This document shows, piece by piece, positions 15,493 through 25,735 of a stretch of 64,000 nt of DNA. Positions within the stretch are counted from its first letter, which is position 1; each line of letters starts with the position of its first letter. The notes beneath the pieces were generated by a model that saw only the letters and a program-made list of their open reading frames with translations, was not told where the DNA came from and did not search any database. Source of the stretch: Prorocentrum cordatum (taxonomy: Eukaryota; Sar; Dinophyceae; Prorocentrales; Prorocentraceae); assembly GCA_963575745.1 (NCBI GenBank), contig CAUYUJ010012714.1, positions 281,758 to 345,757 on the forward strand, read 5' to 3'. A program made the translations under genes and the position numbers.

Positions 15493-16780
15493 CGGCTATG
15501 CGAAGGCGGGAAGGGGGGCTTTGCGAAAGCATCCAGAGCCCACTATAACAAGTCCGCCCCTTGGGGACGCAAGGCTGCGAAGTTTCTGTCAGCCTGCTGC
15601 CTGGTGCGATTCGTAATGTCTTTCGCCTTGTCTCACCAACGCAGTCACCACCATTCTGTCTATAAGGGTGGGCCTGCACGGACAACATAAAACGCCTGGA
15701 TGGGGATCCCCAAGCCTCCAAACCGCCGTAGGTTGCCCCAGGATTCCAACAGGGATACAACTAGGCAGCAGGGAGAGCCCACGAGGCCTCGAAGGCGACC
15801 CCAGAAGGGCCTCAGAGAAGGCCTCAAGCGGCCAAGGCGGCCGAATGTGGCTCCAATATGCCTCTAAGATGGCGTGAGAGGACCCCCAGACGTCCCAAAG
15901 AGAGAGCAGCACACAGTGAAACAGACATGTTGCGCTTCAATGTTTAATTGAGTGTCCCGTAAGTTGCTCCCATGACGTGCCAATATGCCATCAGAACCCC
16001 CGACGCCTCCGATGTTACTCAATACGGTCCCACTGTGCCCCCAAAGGCCTTCAGATGCCGCCAGGATCGCCCATGGCACATCCAGAAGAGCAGACCGCAC
16101 TTTCAAAGAGAAGAAAATTGGCGCGGCGCGCAGGTCCAAACAAGATTTGCGTTGTGGGATTGCTTGTACCCTACAAAGTGTTTGCACATAGGGGTTCTTA
16201 GCTGGGTTCCTGAAGTAAATGGACGGGGTCCGCAGAGGATTTGCCACGTTGCTTCCCAGGGGTTGCACAGGCCCGTTCGCTCCCAGATTGTGAGGATGTC
16301 TGTGGCGGGTTACTTCTTGTTTTTCCGAAACAATGCTTGTTCTTGGTAAGGTCTCTTACTTCTCTCAACGAATTCCGTCATGCGTCCAGTTTCTGATACT
16401 GAATCACGAACGCATTGGCCGGCTTCCGTTCCTTATGGGCTGCACCACGAGTTCTGCATGAATTGTCGGCATCGGCGGCGCAGCATCACTGCCGATCCAG
16501 CCCCACAAGTGATGCCAGACTACTGCAGACTCGCACGCTGCGTTGCACCAGGCGAAGGTACACCCCGGCAAAAAAAAACAGAGGTCGGCTTGTCGAGTGC
16601 ATGGCCTTGGCGGACCCATTCCAGTCCGTCGCCTCGCCAATGCTTCCAAAATCAAAGGCCCTCACTCGGACTGGGTGGTCTAGCTCGGGTCCGTCGCCGC
16701 CGCCCCGCATTGCAACCGCACTGCGTTGCATCGCACTGCGCTGCTTTGGCAAGTCGATTACAACACAGAGATAGCACCAC
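15493..16780. other. Intergenic or intronic sequence, no gene recognised
   Basis: 15690-15900 holds CCAAGAGGCC-type repeats. 16260-16320 has a GTGAGGATGTCTGTGGCGGG unit also seen three or four times at 23820-24060. Short open frames on both strands lack recognisable motifs. Confidence 0.5.
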
Positions 16781-16796
16781 CTACGGTGGGGGCATT
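16781..16796 (+). repeat. Target-site duplication, 3' side of LINE 1
   Basis: CTACGGTGGGGGCATT here is identical to 23521-23536. It is followed at once by TTTTAGTATTTTTA on the plus strand, the complement of an A-rich LINE tail. Confidence 0.9.
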
Positions 16797-16929
16797 TTTT
16801 AGTATTTTTATCCTATCACCCTGGGGCTTTTCATGCAACGACAAATTCAGAAGCCGACTTACGGCCCCGCAAACAGTGCTTGCGCGAGCCCGCAGCCCGC
16901 CAGGACCAGACCCCGAAGCACGGCAACCG

Positions 16930-19878
16930 TCACTCCGCGCTCTGCCCGACCACAGGCCTGGGGTCCACGATCCTGGCCACTCTGGCGGCCCTGCCACGCT
17001 CCTGAGCCTCAGCAGCGCTGGCAAAGCCAAAGGAGCCCAGGACTCCCTCAAGCCCTGGGCGGAACAGCCTCGCAGGGGCAGGCGGGGCGGGTGCCCGTTC
17101 CCGCACCTCGAGGGGCTCCACTGCGGGGGCTCGTGAGTCAACAGGGGCCCCAAGGTCCTCCTTGTCCTCAGTGCCCGCAGCCGTGCCGAGCGCCTCGGCC
17201 CACCTGGCACGAGTGGCCTCTGTGGGCCGAGCCAACTTGTCAATCGGCTGCTTGAGTTTTGGCAGAAGCGATTTCGCGAAATCATTACGCGCCTGCGCCC
17301 TGGAGCCCTTTTTGGCCCTGGGGTCGCCAGCGCGCTGGGCCCCGCCACAGGCCTTGGCAAGGCCTCGGTGGCAGTACTGAGGTTTCACGCAATACATCCA
17401 GCACGCCACGCAGACCAGAAACACAGGGTCATCACTGCCAGAAACGCGGGATTCCCTAAGCCGGTGGCCGTTGACCTCCCAAACCCCCGACTCGCCAGGG
17501 TCGGGGGGCACCAAGCGAGGCCCTGGGGGCCCAACCTGGCCAGCAGGGCCCGAGGGGGCACTCAGAGGGGGGTCGGCAGCCACAGCGGCAGGGGAGGCCC
17601 CAGCGGAAGGAGTGGGCGAGGGGTTCGATCCAGCCGACGCGGGCGGGTTCAGAGCGCCTGCGGCCGAGGTCGTTGCCCACTGCGCCTTGTCCGCGCGTCT
17701 GCGCTGGACAGCACGAAACAAGGCCGCCGACGCGCTCGACGCGTCTGCTGCTGGCTCACTGGGCCTGGCGGGCCCGTCGCCTGCCTCCTCCCTCATGTGG
17801 ACCTTCGCGTCGACCTTCTCCTGGGCCTGGGCTCCCTGGCTGGCCGCAGCTGCCGCCGCCAGCGCCGCGGCTGCCCCCGCGGCCTCCGAGCCGCCAGAGC
17901 CGCGGGCCGCCGACTCCTCGGCCTCCAGCAGCTGCTCCAGGTCGGGCGTCGAGACGAAGGGGTCCAGGTCCACGAGGTCCAAAGAGGTGAGCGGCCAGGC
18001 ATCCCTGAGCCCCGACTCGGTGATGTGCACCTCCAGGGCCGCCGCGCACCTGGCCACCTCCTTCGCCCGAGCTAGGCAGCCCTCCAACATCAGGGCGTCC
18101 TGCTCAGCGATGGCGTGGAAGGCTGCTCCTTCCTTTGCCCTGGTGTCGGCGCGCCTGTAGCCCAAGAGCTCGAAGAGGGTGAGCTCCCCGTCACTCACCG
18201 CGGCTTCGGAGCGGTGGGCTGGCACGTGGCGTATGTTGACGCCCTCCGCTGCATCACCGACCCTGGCCCACACGTGGGCGTGCAGGGAGCTGGGGCCGCA
18301 GGCCTTGGTCAGGTTGGAGGCCGCCTTCACCGTGCTCAGGCAGTCGCTGAGCAGCGTGTAGTTCCCGATGATGTCGGCGAGGCCGATGGCGGCGGCGTAA
18401 TCCTCCCCTGCCTTGGCCGTCTGCGACGGGAGGTCGCTGGGGGGCACGGCTCCCCATGCCTCGGCGAGGAGCCTTCCTTCGGGCCCGTGCACGATGACGG
18501 CCCACCCCGCGCTCCTGACGTGCGGGAAGTCCCCATTCAGGCACGAGCCGTCGGTGAACACGAAGGACCCGTCTGGCACCACCAAGATGCCGTCCCCCCA
18601 CCCGCGGGATCTCCACGCCCAGCTGTCGTCCCAAGCTGGCCTGGCAACGAGGAGGCTGATGTCGGCGAAGAGCCCCTGGCTGAAGAGCTCTTCGAAGGGG
18701 GGCCCCATGCGGTGGACCTGCTCCGCTGCCTTTCTCACCTGGCACGGGCAATAGTCCCGCCTCCAGGGCGCCCATGCTGGACACTCGTGGCGCCTATGGT
18801 GCATCGTCCCAGGGGCGGCGCCGCAGAGTCTGCACAGCGGGTCGATCTCTCGTCCACGCCTTGCCAGTCGGGCCTGGGGCCAGCTGGCCAAGGACGCCAG
18901 GCGTCTCAAACAGCCTTTGTGGTGAGCCGTCCAGGTTTCCGATTCCTTGGCGCCAAGGAGCTGGTTGATCGGCGTCCACCACGGCGGCAGTCGCCACTGC
19001 CAGAAGGTCTCGGGCCTGCTGGCGTACTCCTCGAGCGACGCCGCCTGACGCGTGTCCTCCTTGACCTTTGCGGCGAGGAAGGCGGGCGAGAACCTCGAGA
19101 CCTCAAACTCTCTGCCCGCCCTGTCGGTCAGGACCCGTCCGCCAGCGCTGAGGCCCCAGCCGACCCGCCCCAGCGTGAGCACCAGCGCCGAGACGGGGTC
19201 GCGCACCGCTGCCCACGGCCTCTGCAGCGAGGCCAGTCGCCTGCTGTCCCTGAGGCAAGCCTGCACAGCGGCAGGGGAGGCCTGTCCAGACCAGCACATG
19301 GAAACGAACGCCTGGACTGCCAGGCCCGTCGCAATCACCAGCGGATCCTGCCTCCAGCCCTGGGGGGCGCACTGCAAGCAGAAGGTCAGCGCCGCGCCCG
19401 TCGGCAGGTTGCAGGCGGCTTTCGCCGCCGATACCCTGAGCGCCCTCATGCGCCCAGGCGGGACTCCGTTGATGGCCGAGCCCCACAGGGCCTTTGCGGT
19501 GGGGCCTGCCCTCTGGATCTTGGCCTGCCTCATCCCTGCGCCGAAGATCCTGGTGAGGTTGCTGCCCTGCCTCAATGCCGCCAACTTCCTGGCCACCTGC
19601 GTCTCGACCCTGCGGTGGCCGCCTGCCGCCGCATCTCCTCCCAGGTCGCGGTGGCCAGAGACAAAGGCTTCGTCAGCTAGGACCCAGTCGGCGTGCTGCT
19701 GCAAAGCTCTCTTCAGACTCGCCGAGGAGGCCAGTGCCTTGGTCTTTTTCCAGTTGATGGGGAGACGCTTGTCGCCCAGCATGGTGGCAACTCCCTTGGC
19801 GAACCTGGCGATCTGCTCGACGACCAGCCTGCGCGTGCCGATTCCGTGGCCTGAGATGTCGTCGATCACATTGACCAC
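16930..19878 (-). CDS. LINE 1 ORF2, 3' part: RT catalytic box, thumb, zinc finger, RNase H, C-terminal domain
   Basis: The segment opens with VNVIDDISG, where VIDD takes the place of the YxDD reverse-transcriptase box. INWKKTKALA and a long RT thumb/connection follow. A CCHC-type zinc finger, CRLCGAAPGTMHHRRHEC, lies mid-protein. RNase H follows: FVFTDGSCLNGD (first Asp), GEDYAAAIGLAD (Glu), LLSDCLSTVKA (Asp) and RHVPAHRSEA (His). An alanine-rich linker leads to a Cys-rich motif VCVACWMYCVKPQYC and a basic tail. The first codon is not a real start: this frame continues the 5' part after a +1 shift at the G4 run (19878-19881). The protein copies element RNA into DNA and removes the RNA strand. 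The stop is at 16930 and about 130 bases of 3' UTR follow. Confidence 0.85.
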   Translation of the reverse strand: MVNVIDDISGHGIGTRRLVVEQIARFAKGVATMLGDKRLPINWKKTKALASSASLKRALQQHADWVLADEAFVSGHRDLGGDAAAGGHRRVETQVARKLAALRQGSNLTRIFGAGMRQAKIQRAGPTAKALWGSAINGVPPGRMRALRVSAAKAACNLPTGAALTFCLQCAPQGWRQDPLVIATGLAVQAFVSMCWSGQASPAAVQACLRDSRRLASLQRPWAAVRDPVSALVLTLGRVGWGLSAGGRVLTDRAGREFEVSRFSPAFLAAKVKEDTRQAASLEEYASRPETFWQWRLPPWWTPINQLLGAKESETWTAHHKGCLRRLASLASWPQARLARRGREIDPLCRLCGAAPGTMHHRRHECPAWAPWRRDYCPCQVRKAAEQVHRMGPPFEELFSQGLFADISLLVARPAWDDSWAWRSRGWGDGILVVPDGSFVFTDGSCLNGDFPHVRSAGWAVIVHGPEGRLLAEAWGAVPPSDLPSQTAKAGEDYAAAIGLADIIGNYTLLSDCLSTVKAASNLTKACGPSSLHAHVWARVGDAAEGVNIRHVPAHRSEAAVSDGELTLFELLGYRRADTRAKEGAAFHAIAEQDALMLEGCLARAKEVARCAAALEVHITESGLRDAWPLTSLDLVDLDPFVSTPDLEQLLEAEESAARGSGGSEAAGAAAALAAAAAASQGAQAQEKVDAKVHMREEAGDGPARPSEPAADASSASAALFRAVQRRRADKAQWATTSAAGALNPPASAGSNPSPTPSAGASPAAVAADPPLSAPSGPAGQVGPPGPRLVPPDPGESGVWEVNGHRLRESRVSGSDDPVFLVCVACWMYCVKPQYCHRGLAKACGGAQRAGDPRAKKGSRAQARNDFAKSLLPKLKQPIDKLARPTEATRARWAEALGTAAGTEDKEDLGAPVDSRAPAVEPLEVRERAPAPPAPARLFRPGLEGVLGSFGFASAAEAQERGRAARVARIVDPRPVVGQSAE

Positions 19879-19880
19879 CC

Positions 19881-22319
19881 CTTCCGATCGGCAGCATCTT
19901 CCTCGACTTCAGCAGGAGATCGTACAGCATGATCCTCGCCATCGTCGTCGCGCAGGAGCATCCCGCGATGACGGTGTCGTCGATGACCAGCTGCTCGCTG
20001 AGGGCTAGGTCGGCCCTGGCCCTGCGGGGGCCTGAGTATAGCACGCACAGCGCCTGGATCAGCCCCGTGTTGAAGTCGCAGCCCCTCGCCGCGTCTAGGA
20101 GCAGCCCATGGTTGATCTGCTCGTAGAACTTGCTGGGGTCGAAGTAAACCGACGCAGCCTCGAAATTCTTCTCGCGCGCCAGGCCGAGCAGAAGATTGTA
20201 AATGTCGGCCGCCCTGTCACAGCTGGTGTCAGGGTCAGCCCCCCCAGTACTCGGGGAGCTTGTGGTCCCGCTCCCAGCCCGCGCAGCATTTGCGCCTGAT
20301 GCGGCTCCAGATGCGCAGCCAGCTGCAGAGGAGCCCGATCGGGCGGCGGCCCCGTCGGGCTTCCCCAAGAAGACGATGATCGTGGTGAACAGCTCCGACG
20401 GCTTGGGGCGCCGTTCCCAGGCTGTCAAGATCGCTGCCAGCCTGGCCGCGCACTCCCTGCCAAGGCTGAGGATGAGGCTGGGGTGGAAGGCGTCCCATCC
20501 CAGCGCCGTCTTCCTGGGAAAGGACCCCGCTGCTGCCAGCGCATCCTCCTCCGTGATGGCGTCCAGACCCAAGGGCTCGTCCCAGCTCTCGGGGCGGACG
20601 CTGGCGGAGCCCTCTTTGTGCCAGAGCGCCCTCCACTCTTCAAGGATCCTATCCAGGGCCTGCTGACCAACCAGCGGGGCTGGAGGGGCGATGGAGCAGG
20701 TCTCGAGGTTGGCAAGCTTGCTGATCGCGTGAGCGCCCTTGCCGTCCCCGCTGAGGGCCTCGTTCATGAAGTCCTTCCAGCGCTGCCTGGCCAGCTTCGC
20801 GTCCTCCCTGCGCTTGACCTCCGAGGCGGCGCCAATGGCCTGGAGGAACATGCTGCCCAACTCCGACCTGTCCGCGCTCTCCGCCAGCAACGCCGACATC
20901 TTGGTGCCGCCGAACATCTCGCAGCCTTCTGCCTCGAACTTGGGGGCCAAGACAAGGGCGGCCGCCTGCAGTCTCTTGACGTGCTTGAGGTGCCTGGGCG
21001 AGGGGTGGGGCACCGCTGCCGCGGATGCCAACTGAGTGGCCAGGCGCCCCAATGTAATCCAGCATCGCGTCAGCGGGCTGGTCCTGCGCAACTCCTCCGA
21101 GCGCAGGAGGTGGATGAGCTGCTTGGGCACCCTCTTGGGCCCTTGCGCCCTGCCGCGGTACTTGTCACCGCCCTTGATGCCGAAGAGGTGTATCAGGCGC
21201 TCCTCGGCCTGGTCGAAGAACTCCTTGATCGCCTCGTTTGGGCTTCCGCACTCATCCAGGAGCGGCGCCATCCAGTCCGTAAGGGAGTCCTCTTCCTCTG
21301 GTTCTGGCTGGATCCCCTCCTGCTTCGCTCCTGGCAGCTCGAACGGCTTGGGGCCCTTCTGCACCCAGACACCTGCCTGGCTGTACAGCTTCTCGAAGGT
21401 GAGCCTGACTGGAGTGCGCGGGTACGCCGTCGCCTGTCTGAGCACCGTCACCTTCGGCCCCAGTCCTGCCAGGGCGTCCGAGATCACGAAGAAGTCGTAC
21501 GTGCTGTCACCGCAGGTCGGCTCGTCGGGCGCCACAGTCACCGCTCCCACCGCGCGTGGCCACCACGAGCTGCTGAGGAGGCTGGGCCCCAAGTTCCAGT
21601 CTCCCCCCACCACGAAGGGCTCGCGCAAACCTAGGAGGAAACCCTGCAGCTCGCTCAAGAGGTCCACGTTCGCTTCATTGAGCTTGACCGAACACTGCAG
21701 GTACAGGCTAACGCACACCACCACCAGGTCCCCGAAGGCGACGCGCCTCGCCACGATCCTGGAGGCGTGCTGGCCCCAGGTCTGGTCAATCCAGGCCACT
21801 CCGCGGTGCTCTCCGACCAGCACGGCGACCCCCGAAGAGGCGGCTTGGGCTGCCGTTCCTGTGCTGCGGCACTCGCCGAAGGCCGCGTTGATGCTGTTCC
21901 TCTTGCACCAGGCTCGGGCAGAGCCCTCAGCCCGCGCCGAAGTGAACCGCGTCTCCTGGATGAGGTACACGTCGTCCCTGGCCTTCGCGTCCAGTAGCAT
22001 CTCGAGGGCCGTCTGGGACTCCGCCCACGTGGAGCCGTTGATGCTGAGGATGCTGGCGCCCTGCTTCGCCGAAGGCCGCGCCAACTTGGCCAGCTGGAGC
22101 ACCACGGCTGCGTAGTGCGCCGCCGCGCCTGCCGTCTTCGCCCGTGGCTGGAGGCGGCTCGACGCCTCGCATACGAGATCTGCGGGGAGTCTCGCGCCCG
22201 AGTCTGTCGCCACTCCATCCTGAACGAGCAACCCACTATTACATATGGGCCCTCGGCTCGACTGCGGGCTGCCAGTCCCTTGGCCTCTCTGCTCCACCAG
22301 GCACCCATTGGACCTGGGC
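19881..22319 (-). CDS. LINE 1 ORF2, 5' part: endonuclease and RT fingers/palm
   Basis: Coding follows the ORF1 stop in the +1 frame; this frame is open across all of ORF1 but has no ATG between the ORF1 stop and the endonuclease. Endonuclease marks are ILSINGSTWAES, LIQETRFTSA, VVVCVSLYLQ, FVVGGDWNLGPS and STYDFFVISD, matching APE-type nucleases with the catalytic Glu and Asp in place. RT marks are KTALGWDAFHPSLI, TIIVFLGKPDG, VYFDPSKFYEQINHG and GCSCATTMARI. A Gly/Ala/Ser-rich insert of about 40 residues sits between FLGKPDG and the palm motif. The reading then needs a +1 shift at 19878-19881 to reach VIDD. The nuclease nicks the target DNA and the RT primes on it. Confidence 0.85.
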
Positions 22320-23393
22320 TCAAAGACGCCGCGGCCGCTTGCCTGCCGCCCAGAGCGCGTCAAGGGCGTCGCGCAGCTTGCGCTTCGCCTCCTCTCGCTG
22401 CTCGGGGGCCGCTTCTCTGAGGGCTGCTGAGGCTGCGGCATACTCCTCGCGCTTCGCCTCCCAGCCTTCCCCTCCCAGCAGATCCATGTCGATGTCGTCT
22501 GATTCCGGCACTGGTGCGCGCTCGCCGCCTGCGTCTGCCGCCCCAGCAGCAGCCCCAGAAGGAGCAGCAGCATCCCTGGCAGCGGCCGCTGCCTTCTTGC
22601 TGTCGCTGGCTGCGGTCTGCAAGCGGGCGAGGACCGCGAGGGCGTCCTTGGCCTCCTGGCTGGCTGCGACGTCCTCGTCCAGCCCCGCTGCGACCACCTG
22701 GATCGGGTCAGGGAACTCGCTGGCCTGGAGCTTGACCAGCTTGGCCTCCCCCTCTGTGAGCTTCTGGTTCTCTTCTTCGATCGAGACCTTGAGCTCCTGG
22801 AGCTCCTTGTCGAGCGCGGCCTGCTGCTCCAGGATGGCGGCCTCGCGGGTCTCGAGCTTCTTGATCTTGTCACGCATGGCTTTGACCCGCCAGCGCTGGG
22901 TCTGAGCAGACGGCTGCTTGCTCTCGAGCGTCTTCGACTCAGCCGCCTTCTCGGCTGCCTCCACCGCGCTGGTGTCGAGCCCCTCCTTCGCCAAGAAGGT
23001 GACCACGTCCTTGTAGGAGATGCCAGGACTCTCAACCGCAGCCTTCCTGGGCGGGGGCTTGCGCTCCTTCCAGGGCTTCGACTGCGGCGGGGCCTCGCCC
23101 TTGAGCTCTGCCACCTGCTTCTGCAGCCTCTGCAGCTGCTCCAGAAGCTGACCCTGTCCTGGCGGACCCTGCGCCCAGGCCCCGCGCGGGCGAGACGTGC
23201 TGGGTGCTGGCCCTTCTGCTGCTGCTGCCGAGCGTTTGGCTGCCTGTACCACCTTGGTGGAAGCCGCCTTCCAGCACTGGCGGCAGCGGATCCTGGACGC
23301 CCAGTTCCCATCGCAGCCGCATGAGCAGGACCAGAGAGGTGTCTGCTTCGCGCCTGGGATGATGCCAGCAGGGTCCAATTGTGGCGGCGCCAT
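22320..23393 (-). CDS. LINE 1 ORF1: zinc-ribbon and coiled-coil protein
   Basis: ATG 23393 (MAPPQLDPAG) is the first ATG after the spliced-leader relic, about 110 bases downstream; the longer frame to 23474 would start at GTG. A zinc ribbon comes first, WSCSCGCDGNWASRIRCRQC, then a basic alanine-rich linker, then long heptad-rich stretches (KIKKLETREAAILEQQAALDK, written here as a landmark and continuing) and an acidic Ala-rich C-terminus ending GKRPRRL. The role is likely RNA binding in the LINE particle. The stop is CTT-TGA, a context known to favour +1 frameshifting, and ORF2 continues in exactly that frame (FEPRSN). Length is 357 residues. ORF1 of the other LINE has the same layout, with a different zinc motif. 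Confidence 0.75.
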   Translation of the reverse strand: MAPPQLDPAGIIPGAKQTPLWSCSCGCDGNWASRIRCRQCWKAASTKVVQAAKRSAAAAEGPAPSTSRPRGAWAQGPPGQGQLLEQLQRLQKQVAELKGEAPPQSKPWKERKPPPRKAAVESPGISYKDVVTFLAKEGLDTSAVEAAEKAAESKTLESKQPSAQTQRWRVKAMRDKIKKLETREAAILEQQAALDKELQELKVSIEEENQKLTEGEAKLVKLQASEFPDPIQVVAAGLDEDVAASQEAKDALAVLARLQTAASDSKKAAAAARDAAAPSGAAAGAADAGGERAPVPESDDIDMDLLGGEGWEAKREEYAAASAALREAAPEQREEAKRKLRDALDALWAAGKRPRRL

Positions 23394-23505
23394 GGCCCGC
23401 GGGCTGCCGCGGGAGGAGCCGTCGTCGAGAGTTGGCTCGTGCCCACTACGCCGCTTCGAAGTAAGTGAGCACAAACGCGAGCTGTCGCCAGCTCAGGTAG
23501 ATCAG

Positions 23506-23526
23506 CTCGCGCCGAAACGGCTACGG
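23506..23526 (-). other. Decayed dinoflagellate spliced-leader copy at LINE 1 5' end
   Basis: Seventeen of 21 bases match DinoSL, with CCGTAGCC intact. It lies exactly at the 5' junction of the element and overlaps the target-site duplication by six bases (CCGTAG). Confidence 0.75.
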
Positions 23527-23536
23527 TGGGGGCATT
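23521..23536 (+). repeat. Target-site duplication, 5' side of LINE 1
   Basis: CTACGGTGGGGGCATT is identical to 16781-16796. Confidence 0.9.
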
Positions 23537-23539
23537 GGA

Positions 23540-24130
23540 TAAGGAACCCTTAGATAAGGAATCCAGGCTCTGGAGGCCGGCGTAACTCCAATTGAGGCTT
23601 GGCCATGGATTTCACCGCCGCCCTCATCAAATAAGGAATCCTTCAGAGTCTGCAGCCTCCACCGTACTGCAGACTGCACCACGTTGATTGCACCACCAAG
23701 ATTGCACCGCACATATGGTATATGGCAAGAGATCGATGTTTGGGGCCCACGCTGGCTGAGATTGAGGTGTCTCACCCGGTGTGTCTCGTCGGTCGCACGG
23801 AGCCCATGTTTTCAGGGAAGGCTGCGAGGATGTCTCGTGCGAGGCGCTGGTTTCAGATCCCAAAGGGAAGCCGTCAGCGACTAGTTTGCGCCCAGATCGT
23901 GGGGATGTCTCTGGCGGTTGGCCTCTGTGGTGTCTCAGACTCCGCTGCTTTCAGAGCAGAGTGTGAGGATGTCACGGGCGAGGCGCCGACTGTAGCACCC
24001 GAGGGGGGAGCCGCCATGGGGTTTGGCACTCGCCCGTTGGCGGCCAGATTGCGGGGATGCTTCGATGCGCTCGTGTTGCACCTTCGACTCCTGTCCATGC
24101 AGGGAGACGAAGGAGGACGGCCGCCAGGGC
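23540..24130. repeat. Short degenerate repeats beside LINE 1
   Basis: ATAAGGAAYCC occurs at about 23540, 23556 and 23632. Units around GAGGATGTCTCNNGCG recur near 23827, 23902, 23966 and 24054, and once at about 16290. No gene recognised. Confidence 0.45.
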
Positions 24131-24335
24131 TCTGAGGAGGGAGAACGGAGGAGGACGCAGGAGGAGGGAGAAGGGAGGATGGAGGAAGTGTCGGAGGGGC
24201 TACGGCGAGTAGGATGGGGAAGAAGAGGGGAGGGGGCCGCTAAGGAGGGGGGCACCAGCGAGGGAAGAGGGAGGGAGAACAAGGAGGAGGGAGGAAAAGG
24301 GGGAGGACGAGGACGCACGAGGAGGGAAAAGGACG

Positions 24336-24530
24336 GTTGCAGGGAGGAGGAGGAGGAGGAGGAGGAGGAGGAGGAGGAGGAGGAAGAGGAGGAGGAAGGA
24401 GGAGGAGAAGAGGAGGAGGAGGAGGAGAAAGGAGGAGGAGGAGGAGAAGGGGGAGGAGGGGGAGGAGGAGGAGGAGGAGGAGGAGGAGGAGGAGGAGGAG
24501 GAGGAGGAGGAGAAGCAGGAGGCGAAGCAG
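24336..24530 (+). repeat. (GGA)n microsatellite
   Basis: Nearly uninterrupted GGA/GAG triplets. Long open frames on both strands here are products of the repeat. Purine-rich sequence continues to about 24900. Confidence 0.9.
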
Positions 24531-24986
24531 GAGGATTGATGGGGAAGGAGGAGGACGCAGGAGCTCGGAGAAGGGAGGGAGGAAGAGAAGGGAGGGGCTC
24601 AGGCGAGTAGGAAGAGGGGAGGAGAGGGGAGGGGGCCGACAGAGGGGGGGGGGGGGGCACTTGCCGGGGATAAGGACGCAGGACGGCGGAAGAGAGAGGA
24701 CAGGGACGAGGGAGGCCAAGGACGCACGAGGAGGGAGGCGGACGACCTCCAGGGGGGATGAGGAGGCACGGAGGAGGAAGAAGGCGGACGCAGGAGGAGG
24801 GAGAAGGGAGGAAGAAGAAGGGAGAAGGGAGGAAGGAGGACAAGAAGGGACACAAGATAATGAGGAAGACGAGGAAGGAGAGAGGGGAGCGGCCCGGAGG
24901 TGCGAAGGGCCCCCTCCCCGCTCCAGGACCCTCCTGATGACTGAGCTGGTCAGATATTTGAGGAAACACCTCATCATTTCTTTCTC

Positions 24987-25027
24987 TTCTCTCCCTCGTT
25001 CTCTCTCTCTCTCTCTCTCTGTCTTTG

Positions 25028-25058
<31 letters not shown>

Positions 25059-25115
25059 TTCTCTCTGTCTCCCTCTCTCTCTCTCTCCCTCTCTCTGTCT
25101 CCCTCTCTCTCTATG
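24987..25115 (+). repeat. (TC)n microsatellite with TATA run
   Basis: TCTCTC with scattered TG, ending in TATGTATATATAAATATATAAAAA just before the fold-back element at 25136. Confidence 0.9.
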
Positions 25116-25135
25116 TATATATAAATATATAAAAA

Positions 25136-25272
25136 GGGAACGAACCATGACACAAACATAAGAACTCGGAGGTCAGGGGCGGCGCCGCAGGCGCCGCCAG
25201 GGGGACCCAGCGCGGATCCGAGAATTCCGCGCGGACCTCCGAGTTATTATGCTTGTGTCATTGTTCGTTCCC
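25136..25272. mobile_element. Fold-back element, 39-bp terminal inverted repeats
   Basis: The left arm 25136-25174 and right arm 25234-25272 are inverted copies with about four mismatches, sharing GGGAACGAAC, ATGACACAA and AACTCGGAGGTC. The interior holds a perfect GGCGGCGCC-GCA-GGCGCCGCC hairpin (25179-25199) and a second small palindrome (CGCGGA and TCCGCG). No coding capacity. It sits at the end of a TATA-rich microsatellite. Confidence 0.8.
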
Positions 25273-25477
25273 TATCCATGTCTCGTTCCTCTTTCCGTCC
25301 AGGTCTCGGCTGCTGCTGCTCGCCTTTTAAACTTCTGTCACTGTCTCTGTCGCATGCCGTCTGTCTGTAAGTTGTTGTCGTCGCGGTCGGCGTTGTCCCT
25401 CATCGTAGCCGCCGCCGTCGTCATCGTAGCCGTCGTCCACTCGGATTCGCTCTGGCACCCAGGCGCTCACAGCCAGA

Positions 25478-25597
25478 CGCTCAAAGCGGGTCGTGGACCT
25501 CTGCGTCGAATATTTGACCCGCCACGCCACCTCCTTCCGCCCCTCTGTTCACGACACGATTCGCGCCGCCAACGTGTGGGAGTGAGCCTTCTGTGAG
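25478..25597 (+). CDS. Possible terminal exon of a host gene
   Basis: In the plus frame the bases read ARRSKRVVDLCVEYLTRHA, then TSFRPSVHDTIRAANVWE and stop at about 25597. Composition is balanced and helical, unlike the repeat frames around it. A CTCACAG acceptor-like site lies just before. I do not recognise the family. The evidence is only protein-like character over 38 residues. Confidence 0.3.
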
Positions 25598-25636
25598 CAG
25601 TCCTGGACGGCGCCTGCGCGAATCGTGACGTGACCG

Positions 25637-25735
25637 CCCCCTCCTCCTCCTCCCCCTCCCCCACCTCCTCCTCCTCCTCCTCCTCCTCCTCCTCCTCCTC
25701 CTCCTCCTCCTCCGCCTCCCCCTCCACCTCCTCGC
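25637..25735 (+). repeat. (CCT)n microsatellite
   Basis: CTCCTCCTCC tract, opposite in orientation to the (GGA)n tracts at 24336 and 25950. Confidence 0.9.

Larger units (their letters stand above)
16797..23520 (-). mobile_element. LINE 1: full-length non-LTR retrotransposon with 16-bp TSD
   Basis: The element contains ORF1 (zinc ribbon and coiled coil), ORF2 with APE-type endonuclease, reverse transcriptase, RNase H and Cys-rich C-terminal domain, and an A-rich 3' end (GATAAAAATACTAAAA on the minus strand). Perfect 16-bp direct repeats at 16781-16796 and 23521-23536 bound it. The 5' end overlaps a decayed spliced leader (23506-23526, 17 of 21 bases), whose first bases coincide with the duplication. 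ORF2 has one internal frameshift at a C4 run at 19878-19881, so this copy is probably dead or carries a sequencing indel. Confidence 0.9.

Noticed and set aside
18115-19680. 521-codon plus-strand frame opposite LINE 1 ORF2
   Set aside because: It is a GC-driven shadow of the ORF2 RNase H region; the minus strand has the recognised motifs.
24023-25161. Long open frames on both strands over GGA and TC tracts
   Set aside because: They are poly-Glu, poly-Arg, poly-Ser or poly-Pro products of microsatellites with no conserved sequence.
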